Origin: Selaginella moellendorffii
Taxonomy: Eukaryota; Streptophyta; Lycopodiopsida; Selaginellales; Selaginellaceae
Direction of reading: 5' to 3'
Assembly: GCF_000143415.4 (NCBI RefSeq)
Contig: NW_003314315.1
Coordinates: forward strand, 310,001 to 374,000
DNA length: 64,000 bases
The notes below the pieces were generated by a model. That model was not told the origin of the DNA and made no database searches. It saw only the letters and a list, made by a program, of their open reading frames with translations. The translations under genes and the position numbers were made by a program. Below are positions 27,225 through 38,720 of the stretch, piece by piece; position 1 is the first letter of the stretch, and each line of letters opens with the position of its first letter.

Positions 27225-27714
27225 TGTTGCGAATGTAACTTCGGGTATCAAAAGTTACTTGTCAGCCAGTCCTTACAGACACTCTTTCCTTACTGCCACG
27301 ATACCAGGAGGCCTGTATTGTTAGACCCTTTATTCATCCCTCTGGTTCAAGTATTAGTAAACTGGACTTTGCATCTATACTTGGCCGGATGAGCATAAGG
27401 ACAGAATTCCTAAGTGTTTATTGAGCCAAACATATTTGGCCCGGCTTTTTAGTTCTCTTTTGCTCTGTCTTACACTGGTTTGACAAGAACCCTCGCTTAT
27501 TGAAACTAATCCCTTAATATTGTTGGATGATAGCTTACCATCTTTGCCAAACACCCTCGCTATTATACCTTTTATGTTAGTCTCATTTCGGTCCCAAATG
27601 TTATTTATGGAAAGTGTCTAAATTTGCTCATTTGGCATATCTATAGAATGTAGAGATTGTTCTGAACACAGTGGTGTTCATCTCATGTCCAAATTCGTGT
27701 TCTAGCGCCATTCC
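27225..27714 (+). mobile_element. Candidate 3' LTR, cut by an assembly gap
   Basis: Begins with TGTTGCGAATGTAAC after the polypurine tract and runs into the N gap without a visible LTR end. Confidence 0.4.
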
Positions 27715-27814
27715 NNNNNNNNNNNNNNNNNNNNNNNNNNNNNNNNNNNNNNNNNNNNNNNNNNNNNNNNNNNNNNNNNNNNNNNNNNNNNNNNNNNNNN
27801 NNNNNNNNNNNNNN
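27715..27814. other. Assembly gap, 100 N
   Basis: Exactly 100 unknown bases, a conventional placeholder length, so the true distance is unknown. It is followed by an 82-base GA-rich tract. Confidence 1.
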
Positions 27815-27896
27815 AGAAAAAAAAAGAAAGGAGAGAAAAAAGAGAAAAAAAGAAGGGAGAGAAAAAAAAAGAGGAAGAAGAAAAAGAAGAAAAGAG
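27815..27896. repeat. GA-rich simple sequence
   Basis: Almost pure purine (runs of AGAAAAAA and GAAGAAG) directly at the gap edge. It may be the cause of the gap. Confidence 0.9.
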
Positions 27897-27899
27897 GCA

Positions 27900-28755
27900 T
27901 ACAGGGTCTTTTGCAACTGAGCCTGGTCCGTGCTGTATGGAATTATCATAAGCGAATGTTGTGTTATAGTGATACAAGGTTTGGCTACAACCTCATTATG
28001 ATAAAGAGGCTAGTGGAGCTTCGAGAAGCTCTACAATAGATGTTCGTATGCTCTGTGTATAGAGCAAGACCTAAGTTGAAAGCAAGAGTTGGCAGAGACA
28101 ATTATATAACTATATTTGATAACCATTTTTGGGAACAAGTTAAGGACATATTAGAGGTACCTGAGGATGCTATGCTGCTACTTCATCTTGTGGATGGTGA
28201 TATACTTGCAATTGGAAAAATATATAAGTGTATGAATAGGTTAGATGCAAATTTAGAGGAAGGACAATCAGATTATAGCAAATATAAAGAACTTCATTAG
28301 ATCATGTTTAATTGGTGGCATGAGTATCACTCGCTCATGCACTTGGTGGGATATATATTGGACCCCAAGTTTAAGACCATGAAAAGCATGCTCACAAAGA
28401 AGTCATGAAGGATTGAAATGCTTATCTGTTACCCATGTTTACATCTAGTGAGAAGGATGTGATATAGGATAAACTTTTAACTTACAAAAGGATAGGAAGC
28501 ATTTTCAACTTGACTGATGCTAAGGTTTATCACACTAAGAAGGGAGATGTATGTTAGTGGGAGGACTATGGTTATGAAATTCTAGCGCTTCAAAAGTTGA
28601 CCATTCAAGTTCTAAGTCAAGCATGTTCATCATCCTCAATGGAGAGATTTGTGGAGCTACAAAGTATTAGAGACAATTCCTTATTTGGAAGACAAACTTG
28701 AATCAAGAGAGGAAGAGGAAGATTGAGATGATGTTGAAGATAATGATTATTTATA
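27900..28755 (+). mobile_element. hAT-family transposase remnant
   Basis: Plus-strand frames carry the C-terminal half of a hAT-type transposase with stops and shifts: 'MIKRLVELREALQ', 'VKDILEVPEDAMLLLHLVDG', 'AIGKIYKCMNRLDANL', 'WWHEYHSLMHLVGYILDPKF', and the dimerisation motif spread over frames ('EDYGYEI...LQKL...VLSQACSSSSMER' in pieces). Many G-to-A and C-to-T changes are evident. It is an inactive cut-and-paste element fragment. Confidence 0.7.
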
Positions 28756-29052
28756 GGATGTTTGAGTAGTTTATATATAATAAAAAGTAGCATTCCTAGA
28801 ATTAAAAATAAATATTCTTAGAATATTCACTAGAATATTTGTAAGCCGTGATCATGTTCTATAGTTAGGTTCTTGAAAATCTAAAACTCATGTTCATTAG
28901 TGTTTGTAACTATGCACAGGATTTTTTATGCATGCTACAGCCTGTTGAAGAGATCCTTAAGCACCCCCTCCCCCTCCCCCTGGGAGCAGGGCAAATCAAC
29001 AAAAAAAGGTGTATTTTATTATTTTTAAAAAATTACTCCAAACATTAGAAAG
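28756..29052. other. AT-rich spacer
   Basis: No gene is seen. It holds a C-rich run (about 28964-28982). Confidence 0.4.
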
Positions 29053-29480
29053 CTAAAAGAAACTGCCATAGTTTGCCAACTTTGTTTTAAAGCCAACTTG
29101 TTCCCATGCACGTATTTGGAGCTCTTCTAACCACCACGAAAGTCTTCGTTCTAGCATGTATGGGTAGAGCTTTGAAAAGCTACTACTCACCATTATACTG
29201 TGGTTGGTTGGGAGCATGGGATCGCTAGTTTTGTGGACTGGAACTATGCTCGAGATCATTTAGCAAATTCTAATTCCTGGTTCTTTGCTTGCACCATGGG
29301 CCAGAGATGAAAGCAGAGCTGCATGAATACTTTGTGCCAAACATTCCCATACTCATGCCACTCTTGTGCAAACACCACAACATCTAGACATAGTCGATAT
29401 AAGTCACAACTCAGTTGAAGAGCTGTTAATGGTTTACTGGTATTCATAAATCTCAACATCATCTATCTTCTTTCCAAACT
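29053..29480 (-). mobile_element. Non-LTR (LINE-type) reverse transcriptase fragment
   Basis: Minus-strand pieces resemble the region before and at the start of a LINE reverse transcriptase core: 'PMLPTNHSIMVSSSFSKLYP', 'MLERRLSWWLEELQIRAWEQ' and 'GFKTKLANYGS'. The upstream part is present in the same direction with stops. Dead fragment. Confidence 0.65.
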
Positions 29481-30180
29481 TCTTGTTTCTGGTGCTGCCG
29501 TAATTTCCTGGTTTATGATAGGTCCTTAGTCCTGCCTTCCTCCTCTAATGGCTCTGGGTACCTTAAACTAAGCTCCCACCTTGTAAAACTTAACTTGTTT
29601 TGCCAGGAATTCCCGTATATGCATCAGGAGGGATTGCTCTTCCAGTGTACTCCGTCTTCCATGTGAAGCCATTGTGAGTGCATGAAGTACTGTCTTAAGT
29701 GGAACACAGTAACTTGTGTGACATTAGACGCTTTAGAAGCCTTTGTCCCTAACCGGTAGTTCACCTCTAGAACTAAATCCTGCTTGTCCTCTTTGAGGTT
29801 GGTCTGTTATTTTCTAAGGAATTTGTACAGGGTTGGTCTCGTTTTTTGAAGATAATTTACCAGGTAACTAGTGGTCTTGGTCTCCAGAATTTTCAGTTGG
29901 AGCCTAGTTGCAAAGGCAGCCGGAGTAGCAAATCCTACGGATTCCAAGAAACTATGAAAGGCCTGCAAGATAGTAACAGAATTGTGGGATTACTTTCTTA
30001 CCTGTGGTACATCATCATTCTCATTGTCACTGCTGGAAGTAGTGTCCAAATCGACGGCCGTGAGGGACAACGTACTACGTCCCTCATCTTCATTCAAATT
30101 GACCTGTTCACGATATAACAATTTCAGAGAGGTTACAAAATGAAACCTTCAAATATTACATAGTAATGACTTCGGATGAA
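29481..30180 (-). pseudogene. Spliced gene remnant of unknown family
   Basis: On the minus strand an acidic exon-like piece ('SLTAVDLDTTSSSDNENDDV', about 30010-30112) ends at a GT. After a normal-looking 39-base intron it continues as 'FHSFLESVGFATPAAFATRL' (about 29880-29960). The 29.5-29.85 kb part holds further broken minus-strand frames. Not recognised; it may be a host gene captured with the transposons. Confidence 0.35.
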
Positions 30181-30589
30181 TTCCAGGGAAGGCAATTAGC
30201 AACTCCAAAAGAACCGGTGGACCAAACGTGATAGATTCAGTCAAAGCGGTACTTAGAATGAACATGAGAGTAGGTATGTACTCTCAAGTACGTAGGTACG
30301 TACCAGCGCAGGTACGTATTTGCGCGTAAGTACAAAAGTTCTAATAGATTGATGGTGGTGTCCAAATCTGGCCAGATCTGAGAGATGGTAGAATAGTCAA
30401 GAGCCATAGATCAACCTCTTTCATGTTTTTCTTCTTTACATGTTCGCCAAAACCTTTTCATCCCCGGGCAGATGCAAGCAAGTTGAGAAATGGAATACGA
30501 TGCGACTGAGATGGTGATGGATCGAGAATTTGGAGGCTTCTGGCAGCCGAGGTAGAGCTCCATTCCTGAGAGTTATGACACTTCCCAAC

Positions 30590-31630
30590 TTAAGTGCGAA
30601 CGTGGATTTCCACACAAGGGTCACCAAGCTGTTGCTGCCGCCGTCGCCGCAAGATGTTCATCGCTCGAGCCATTATGTAACAAGGCAGAAGAAATCCTGC
30701 GGCGCCGAAAAAGAAGAGCTGGACAAAATCAAAGTCTCAACAAACCAGGAGACATCTATCCGAGTTTAAACGCTACCGTAAAGAAAGTGGAGGCGTCGCC
30801 GTCGCTCCCGGCGGCACCAAGAGCCAGCGTGAGACGAAGTAGCAGCAGTGCCATCAACTGAGACCCGAGGTAAAAGCTCTTGTCATTCGGAAAAAAACAC
30901 AAGAACTAATGCGAGTGTACTTACGATGACTGCAGTAGAACGGCAACAGGCAGCTCCGGAAGCATTTGCAGCCGCGTAGTCATCGATTTCCTGGATGAAG
31001 TTACGCTCGGCAGCCATTGCCATGATTCGAGGATCAAGCTGATAGTGGCTTCTCCATTCGACGTTCCTGCCAAGAAACAAAACGATGGAAGGTACTTTAG
31101 CACCTTCGCTTCACAGAAGATGGCTGACTGACGCTACATACCTGGAGTGGTCATCGGGGAGAGCAACAGGAGCGGCAGGACGGACTGGCTCTGTGTAGCC
31201 TTTAAAAGGCTGCAAAACAGGACACCGAGAAAAAGAAAAGAAAACGTGATCGGAATCAGCGAACACGAGCAAGGTAAATCATAAGTTCAGTGCGGATGAT
31301 GCTACCTGCTGACAAATCTCGCAGATGGTGTCCCCTTTTTCGTTGCACCAGCACTGCACACACTTTCGATGAGCATACTGCCAAAACCAGAAACTTGCTT
31401 AGAACTCTCAGCCGGCACGAAGAACATACTTTCAAGCTGCCGCAGCAAGAGCACGGGATTTCGAGATTCCCAGCCTCGTCTTCCTCTAGGCAGATTCTAC
31501 ATTCGTCCTGCTGGGATTTTAGCAATGGTGGCGATGGTGAGTGATCCTGGTGATGGTGCTGCTGCTGCCGCTGATCAATTGGGAAGATGGAAAAACTGGT
31601 TTTTGATGAGCAGCGACAAGCTGGTTCCAT
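30590..31630 (-). CDS. RING-CH (RINGv) membrane E3 ligase, left duplicate with altered start
   Basis: A homologue of the gene at 42.7-43.9 kb. Exons join as 'DECRICLEEDEAGNLEIPC' (first zinc ligands), 'YAHRKCVQCWCNEKG' with 'ICEICQQ' (remaining ligands, C4HC3 pattern), 'PFKGYTEPVRPAAPVALPDD', 'NVEWRSHYQLDPRIMAMAAE', then two membrane helices ('LMALLLLRLTLALGAAG' and 'LFFFGAAGFLLPCYIMARAM'), ending at TAA 30590. It would ubiquitinate membrane proteins (family knowledge). The original start frame ('MEDHALDVERLGACLR') now ends in TAA at about 31650. The RING frame reopens at ATG 31630 with a different N-terminus, so either the protein has a remodelled start or the gene is dying. Confidence 0.7.
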
Positions 31631-31719
31631 TCTTCTGGAAATGGGATTAGCGCAAACAAGCGCCGAGCCTCTCGACGTCTAGAGCGTGATCTTCCATATA
31701 AGCCGTGTGTGAGCGAAGA

Positions 31720-32025
31720 TCACGAAAAGGAAGAGGAGGAAAAAAATGGAGGAAGAAGATGTTTTCCAAAACGGTAAAACTCGTTTTAGTGTCAACATTT
31801 TCTAGCCGAGAACTGGGAGTGAACGAGTGAAGCATGCACGAGACATTCCGCTGCTGCAGCGAACAAAGAGAAGGAAAAAGGAGAGAAGAAGAATCACCAG
31901 CACAAGAAGAATTCCTTCTTCAAAGGATCATCAGGTCATGGAATCTTTTATAGGTCAGAAAAGAAAAGAGTTAAGTCCCAAAATCCTCAAATATATAGCA
32001 AAACAAACGCACTTGCGAGAAGGTG
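31720..32025. other. Left-copy RING-CH upstream region, end of homology
   Basis: Still alignable to about 43980-44460 of the right copy, including 'AAGCATGCACGAGA' and 'TATAGCAAAA'. Homology then stops, and the RPS5 5' part is missing from the left copy. Confidence 0.7.
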
Positions 32026-32030
32026 GTGGT

Positions 32031-32440
32031 TTGACGTTCCGAGAAGTATAGGCGTAGACGGCATCAGAAAATGGCATATGCCACATCCTCAACTCACCTC
32101 CAATCGTTCTACCAAGCGTCTATTTCCTTGAGTACGTACTCGCAGACTTTCTCTGGAGGAAGTATGCGAGGCTTGACCCCGACAGGCGTGCGAAGGTTTG
32201 GAGGGCGCTATTAATTTTCCGCCAGCGGTAGTGGTGAATTGAAGTTCCGGGAAACTCCGGGCATCAGAAAATTGCATATGATATCCCACATCCAGTTGGC
32301 AGATCGAATCGTCCCCGCCTCCTCGCTATACCGTGCAAGCGTGCGATTCCTCGAGTACATATGTGGAAAGTTTTTTCTCACTCCCAGACTTTCACACTCT
32401 GAAATGATAGATTTGACCCAATGTATGGCCCAGCAGCATG
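32031..32440. repeat. Two diverged direct repeats of about 200 bases
   Basis: Unit 1 contains 'GGCATCAGAAAATGGCATAT' at 32060 and unit 2 'GGGCATCAGAAAATTGCATA' at 32259. Both are preceded by a GTTCCGnGAA element and followed by a TTGAGTAC/TCGAGTAC element. Non-coding and not present in the right duplicate, so they came with the inserted DNA. Confidence 0.7.
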
Positions 32441-32449
32441 TGGTCTTAT

Positions 32450-33520
32450 TTTAGGAGCTATAGAAATGTCAGACATGGTTAGTTAATTAAATAAGTTTAA
32501 CTAATATAATGCTTCCTTAGGTTTGGACGTAGTCTGTTGCGCTGGGAGTTCCATTAGAGCTAGAGTTTCTTGAATAGCTTACTATGTGTGTTTCCTTCTC
32601 AGCCAAGCCTGGCACTGAGAAAGCAGGATTTCAGCGACGTGGAGAGATCGATAGTGCGGCTGCGGGTGGGGAGAGATCGATCGTTGTTTCCTCTCGATTC
32701 TAGCAGCAGCAATCTCCTCGTGGAGCTCCTGCTCTCCACAGCAGGAGCAGCAGCAATCTCCTTGTGGAGCTCCTGCTCTCCACAGCAGGAGCAGCAGCAT
32801 TCGGGGCTGGGACTGGGGTACATTATGCCACAAGTGACTGCTATCCCTCGCCCAAGTGCCAGCAATAGCATTTTCATTCTGGCAAAAGCAAAGCTCGTAT
32901 TGTGGCTCGCGGCAATGGGGGTCCAAGGTCCTACTGGACGAATCAAAACGAGAACCAGCAAGCAATCACAAGGTTTTGCCATGGATGCCACAGGAAGAAA
33001 TCCCTTCTTCTCAGCCATGGTGGTAAACATGATCTATTCTTTCTGTGACTTTCCTTACCATCTTTTTTCTTTTCTTCTCGGCTAGATCTTGGAGAAGGGT
33101 GGCTATCCCATGATGCAATGGAACCTAGGAAGGTCAGGTTAGTATTTTTTAATTTTTTTTGTAAACCTTTCTTGATCAATCTCAAGACAGAGTCATCTTT
33201 TGCAGCCATCAAGTTTAAGACGGAGTCATCCTGGCAATCAAGTTCAAGGCGTAGTTGAGACCACTCTGGTTCATCAACTATTTCCAGACAACTTCACTTC
33301 TTTAATATATGATTTCAAGCACAGTCTTCATCTACAGCCAATGTGGAGTTCTCCATGGCCACGGCCATCAAGAGTTCTTGATGGGCAAGTGCCATCAAAC
33401 ACAAGGCTGCTGAGTCTGAGTGTTACAAGCACAATAAGGTTGAGAGGTATTTCATATGTCTCAAGGAACGCTCAAAAGAAATACAATAAAATAAAATTAA
33501 GATACTATAAATAGTGTTAT
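32450..33520 (+). other. Unassigned insert with 44-base tandem repeat
   Basis: It has a plus-strand open frame of 171 codons (32570-33085) without recognisable domains, low-complexity in the middle. The repeat at 32710-32797 is two 44-base units. Downstream are exon-like bits ('ILEKGGYPMMQWNLGRSG') after a possible intron. No family is recognised; possibly part of a transposable element. Confidence 0.3.
32710..32797. repeat. Two 44-base tandem repeat units
   Basis: Each unit starts CAATCTCCTCGTGGAGCTCC (second copy CTTG for CTCG) and contains the near palindrome CTCCTGCTCTCCACAGCAGGAG. Confidence 0.9.
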
Positions 33521-34059
33521 TTAGTATTAATTATTAATCAAAATTTATAATTATAAACATGTTTATAGTTTATAAACAAAAGATTAATATTATTGCATAT
33601 CAACCCTCTAAGCCCAATCCTAAATGATTTCCCTCCAAACCCAATTCTCTATAGTCTTCCAGGAAATCTCCATCATTGAAAGGCAATCTTACTTCTTCCA
33701 GCCAGCTTATCAAAATAACAATCAAGAAGTGTTTAACACTTCTTCTAAATAAGCATTTAGAGGGTAGTATAAACAATGGAGGTTTGAAGAGAGAAGGAAA
33801 TTAGTTTCTTCAAGTTAAAACTACTTTAAGACTCAGCTAGTGTAGTTCTTCATAACAGTATAATAGGGAAATATTTTAGTATTTTATATAGTTTGTCGTG
33901 TAACTTTTAGTGTGCACAACCTATAAATTATTTTATCACAGCAACACTAAATCCTTTTGATCTACCAATTCACTAAGACCAACTTCACATGATCACCCAT
34001 GGATCTTGAGTTGCTCAAATTGGAGAAGAGATACAAACCGGTTTCTTATATATAAAAAG
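33521..34059. other. AT-rich transposon-type DNA
   Basis: Strongly AT-rich, no coding frame over 60 codons, no recognisable gene. Confidence 0.4.
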
Positions 34060-34555
34060 ATCATTCTTGTTTACTAAGGGCTTGTACATTGTCTATGCTA
34101 GTCAACACACGAAACCAATCCAAATAATTATGGCTGCCATCATCAACAGGTAAAGCTAGATTTAATTATGTTTGTTTATGCATAATTTTTATTCTTACTC
34201 TTTGCACTAGTCCTTATGAAGATGCTACATGAATTAGTTTTGTTAGTGTGGTCAGATGTCAGGAAGAAAGTATCACATTCTTATATTTATTGATATTTAA
34301 ATTATTTGATGAAAGAATAAGGATGAGGGGAAGCAATCCAAAAGTAGAGATTAAAAATTTTGAGTATTTTTTTCCAAGGTATTTGAATTTAAGACTATCT
34401 TAACCATGTTCTATAAGAAAGAATATTTTTTAGAATGAATTAATTAGAATTGATTTCTTAGTATCACTAATCTTGTAGAACAATCACCCAAAATAATAGA
34501 TGGCCTCAAAATAATTTTAAAAACACTTAAAATCAATTATATGCTATCATTAATG
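34060..34555 (+). pseudogene. RPS5 fragment (left duplicate), heavily C-to-T decayed
   Basis: Aligns to 44915-45090 (exon end 'GCCATCATCAACAG', intron, and start of the next exon 'GGTCCTCGTGAAGATGCTAC') and then, after a gap of about 390 bases, to 45488-45740 downstream of the RPS5 stop. Most differences from the right copy are C-to-T or G-to-A. Exons 1, 4 and most others are missing. Confidence 0.88.
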
Positions 34556-35270
34556 GTCTTTTTGTAAGTTATAAATTTTTACTTTTCAATTTGTTAGCTT
34601 ACCTTGTTTATCTGACCACCACTACTTTAACCTTGGTTAAGTTCCCTTGTTAAGATTCTCGTTTATCATACCAACTTTTACCTAGTCCTACTTGGTTTTT
34701 ACTACTCATTATATGAATAATGGACTGGTAGCCATCCATCCAGAAATTCTTAAATTCTCTCATAATCCCCCTCTCCAAGTTAAATTAAATTTAAAGTTTA
34801 ACTATACTCCATGTAGGCGCAAGTAGCTAAACACACCAAACCTCTAAGTTTTTAACCTCTTTTAGTATAATAAAACTTGATCATAGGACCTTCTAAATCC
34901 CAAGCTTTGGATGCATCTTTTGCTTTGGGACCACAGGGTGAAACACCATGGGTTAACAGCCTGATATATGTACTTTTACTCCCTTGCCATTGGCTTACCA
35001 TTATTGCTATTGCCACATTTTGCACAGGATTTCAAGTGAAATGACTTTCCCATACTGCCACTAGTTTTGTCTTGTATACTTGCCTTTCTTATTATGTGGA
35101 CATGTCTTGCTCTCATCCACTAAATTTTAAGCTTTCAATCCCAGAAGGGAAACTAACTGTAATGTTTCAATTCAAGTGAAATGGTGTCCCACTTAAGTAT
35201 TATATAGCTCATTAGTCTTTGCTCCTTCCTAGAGGTTTGAACTTTCCTTTTAGGAGAAAAGTGGGGGACA
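34556..35270. other. AT-rich DNA, no gene seen
   Basis: No recognisable gene; probably the 5' portion (LTR/gag) of the following decayed gypsy element. Confidence 0.35.
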
Positions 35271-35892
35271 CGAAGAAAATGAATAATTATTGCAACAAGT
35301 GTGGTGAGGAGGGCACTGGAAAGTGGATTATCCTCTACTAAAGAATAAAAATGACCATTTTAACATGGGTGTTGGAACTTTGAGTAGGAAGAAAGTTCAA
35401 CATTAGGACAATCCATGCAAAAAGTATGTATACATGATTGTCTCTACACTTAATTAGATTTAAAGTGATGATCCTATAGACTTGGCTTCGGAACTCTACG
35501 TGATTTAAGTAGAGGGATTATAAGGAGATTATCTAGTGTGTATTTTGGTAGTTTTGACAACTTTGTCTCAAGGAAGTTGGTTAAGGGATTGATTCTATAT
35601 GGAATTTCTAAAGCTACCACCAAGAACCAATGGGATAGTGTAGTGCAGAATTTATTGGTGAAAGTTGGATTATCATGGTTGAGGATTTCTTTCTGTGGAC
35701 TTGTGTCATGTTAACATGATCCTTGGCATGTCATGGCACATGTGTGTTGATCCTGAGATCAATTAAAGCCTAAATTCAATGCATAAAGCTCAAGTATGGT
35801 GGTATATGTGATATTTAGTTTGGAAGCAATGTTCTAAGCTTGACTAAAAGATGTCTTTGAAAAGTGTTCTGCACAATAAAGAGAATGAGTTT

Positions 35893-35897
<5 letters not shown>

Positions 35898-35967
<70 letters not shown>
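35898..35967. repeat. (AT)n microsatellite, about 70 bases
   Basis: An uninterrupted AT dinucleotide run inside the decayed gypsy element. Confidence 0.98.
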
Positions 35968-35968
<1 letters not shown>

Positions 35969-36429
35969 TAGTATTTGTGTGGAGAATCAATGGTGGAGGA
36001 AAAACATAAGGAATTAATATATATGTTCCCAACTGATTTACCACATAAGTTACCACCTTTTTATAGAGTTGAGTTGGGCTAGAGCTAGGTCAAAAGTGAA
36101 TCTATTAACAACTATTTCAGTTAAGTCATGCTGAGGAAGCAGATTAAACATTATGTTATTGAGTTGCTTAAATATAACTTTATCCACCCAAGTAAATCTC
36201 TATTTAGAGCACTAAGACAATTTAATATGAATCTACCATTTGAGCTATCCAAGATTTCTATGCACTTGAGATTAATTGCTAAGGGCTCTAAACCTGGAGA
36301 GGTGTCACTGCATATAACATGTAGCATATAGTAACAACATTTGTTAGTGTTAGCCATTCTTCCATATTAACAATATTTCATGGATTAATTTTGACTCTTT
36401 CAGTAGAGATAATATAATTTAAATACTCA

Positions 36430-36830
36430 TATTTAGATTGCACAAACTCCTCTTAGCATAAAGCTTATGCTTGTGGAGCAACTCCAACACTTTGCATAAA
36501 TGTCATCTATATTACATCATATTTTTACTAAAGATAAGAATATCATCAAAAAGGATTTCCACAAAATCACTCAAACGTGTAAATAATGAGCCTTGTAAAT
36601 TTCACTAATGCATTCATAAGTTCAAATGGCATCATTGTAAATTCAAAATGCTTAAAACTCATAAAGAAAGTTCACTTTGTGATATTTATATAATTCAGAA
36701 TAATTTAATGATAATCACTTTGCAAATCAATCTTGGTAAAGACTTTAACTTCACCAAGTTTATCCAAGATGTTGTCTACATGTAACATGAGAATTTTATC
36801 CTTGACTTTCTTGTTGTTTAAAATATTGCT
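36430..36830 (-). mobile_element. Gypsy reverse transcriptase core, opposite orientation
   Basis: The minus strand reads 'LHVDNILDKLGEVKVFTKID', 'FKHFEFTMMPFELMNALVKF' and 'DDILIFSKN', the central reverse transcriptase motifs, with several stops. It lies between the plus-strand RT entry and RNase H pieces. Confidence 0.85.
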
Positions 36831-38319
36831 TTGTTAGAACACTCATTTTGAGTGGAACATATTGCAAGAACAAAGCTTTCAAGTTTCGAAGGCCGTATTC
36901 CAGTTTAATATATAAATTTAGAGATTTAAATTTAATTAGCAAAAAACCCTACTTTTTAGCACCAGGATGAAATTTAAATTGAGGATTCAATCTAGCTCTA
37001 GTTTGTTCTTCATTTTTTTCCCTTTGAAAATGTTAGAACTTAGACCATACTAACACAAATCACCACCCAACCACCCCCTCTACACCACTATTCATAGTTG
37101 TGACCAAGTTCACTCCAATATTGAATTAACCATGGATTTAAAATAAACTGACTAAACTTAACTTAGTTATCATTTAAGCTACATAGATTAATTCCTCCCC
37201 TTAACAAAAATGTTCTTACCTACATGGTGATCAATTACACTTTTTGGGGCTTTGGCTCTATCCCTTCTTCCATAGTTTAAACATCCATGAGGAATTTACT
37301 TTATATACAAGTGGTGTTGTTATACATAACAATCATCCTATTACATAATATTAAACTCAATTGAGTAGCAATGCTCTATATATGAATAAAAGCTTTTAGT
37401 TATTGTTAATATGGTACAAGTGTGGCAATATTATTTATTTGGTGTTGCATTTATAAAAGTCATTAGTGTTTTTATTCACCTTTAAGGAGTTCAACTCTTG
37501 CCATGCACAATAAATGATCAAACTTATAGAGTTTGGTGAATTTCCAATTGAGCACAAGGCTGAATGTATAAATATCGTAGTTGATGTTTTGTCTCACATA
37601 TGCTCTACTATTGAGAAGACTTCTAAGAAAGGATTTGTCATGTTTTAACAAAGGCTGTGATTAAATTTATTAGCATTGTTAGGCAAATTTAGCAATAGGA
37701 TGTTAAGCTACAAAAGCTTAGTGTGCAGATGGAGCTACCCTTCTCATGCCATAATAACTTGCTTTTGTATAATAATTAAGTATATCTTTTTAAAGTTGAC
37801 AAGCTGATAAACCATATCCTCTATTATTATCATGACTACCAAAAGGTTGGTCATTTTGGGGGGAGGAAGACTTACAAGTTGATTAGGCACAAATTTTTTT
37901 AGAAGAAGATGAAAATGACATTCTTAAATATTGCAAGATATGCAAAAATTATCAACAAGTGAAAGTGCAAAAGGAAAAGTTAATGGGGCTTTTAGTGCCA
38001 TTGCTTATCCTGATGAGTATATCTATAAAATTTATTATGCATTTGATAAAAACTCATAAAATAATTATAGATCATTTAACCAAATTTGTAAAGTTGATTC
38101 CTCTTTTCTGTGAAAAAGGTGGAAGAGAGTGTGAATTTAGCTATAGTATATCTTGAGTGTGTCTTTCCCTAATTTGGTTTGCCAGAGAAGCTTTGATCAA
38201 GTTAAGTAATAGGGATATTCCTAACATGAAAAATTGGGTGTACTTTCACCCCCCACTTGACAACTTCACTTAATAAGCCACTTCATTGATTTTTCCAAGA
38301 TTTTATAGGGATCAGAGTA

Positions 38320-38700
38320 TTTAGGAGATAACTTATCACTTCTCTCATCTCTTAAGAATATGATGGTTACAATTTTAAGCCACTTTCAAGTTCCTCTTTC
38401 ATTTTTCATCCAATTTTATGGATAAATTCTTTGCCATGCCATCCATCTAAAATTTTCATAAACTATACTCAAAAGCTATTTTTCAATGACAGCATTGCAA
38501 AGTAAAGTGTCATTTTGATGCCACTATGCTAGCTATTATTATAAAAAAACTTTAACTTATCCTATTATCCTTCTTGCCTATAAACAATGCATCTTAGCAT
38601 GTCTTCAATCACGTAGTGAACTCATACAATTTATCTATTTGTGTGAGTTGTGTTTTGATAAGGAATGAATCTTGAGCTTTGCATGTTGATTGGCTGTTGA
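38320..38700 (-). mobile_element. Gypsy integrase C-terminal part, opposite orientation
   Basis: The minus strand carries the region after the integrase catalytic core ('VIEDMLRCIV' and a later 'KEELESGLKL'), while the preceding core is on the plus strand at 37.8-38.17 kb. Confidence 0.7.
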
Positions 38701-38720
38701 TTTATTATTACACTAAGAAT

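Larger units (their letters stand above)
35275..38720 (+). mobile_element. Decayed Ty3/gypsy retrotransposon with inverted segments
   Basis: Plus-strand pieces occur in normal pol order: gag zinc knuckle ('NNYCNKCGEEG', about 35285), protease end ('VNMILGMSWHM', about 35710), entry to reverse transcriptase ('NFIHPSKSLFRA', about 36180), RNase H end (about 37530-37610), integrase zinc-binding and core start ('YYYHDYQKVGHFGGRKTYKL', then 'CKICKNYQQVKVQKEKLMGL', about 37820-38100). The reverse transcriptase core ('VDNILDKLGEVKVFTKIDLQ', 'DDILIFSKN', 36430-36830) and the integrase C-terminal part ('VIEDMLRCIV', 38320-38690) are on the minus strand at their expected places. Many stops; inactive. 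Confidence 0.8.

Noticed and set aside
27628-28039. Open frames spanning the N gap
   Set aside because: They exist only because unknown bases contain no stops; the real part is GA-rich simple sequence.
32710-32797. CRISPR-like repeat
   Set aside because: Only two adjacent units without spacers, in a plant nuclear context; a simple tandem duplication.
35844-36056. Protein with a Tyr-Ile repeat
   Set aside because: Translation of the (AT)n microsatellite, not a gene.
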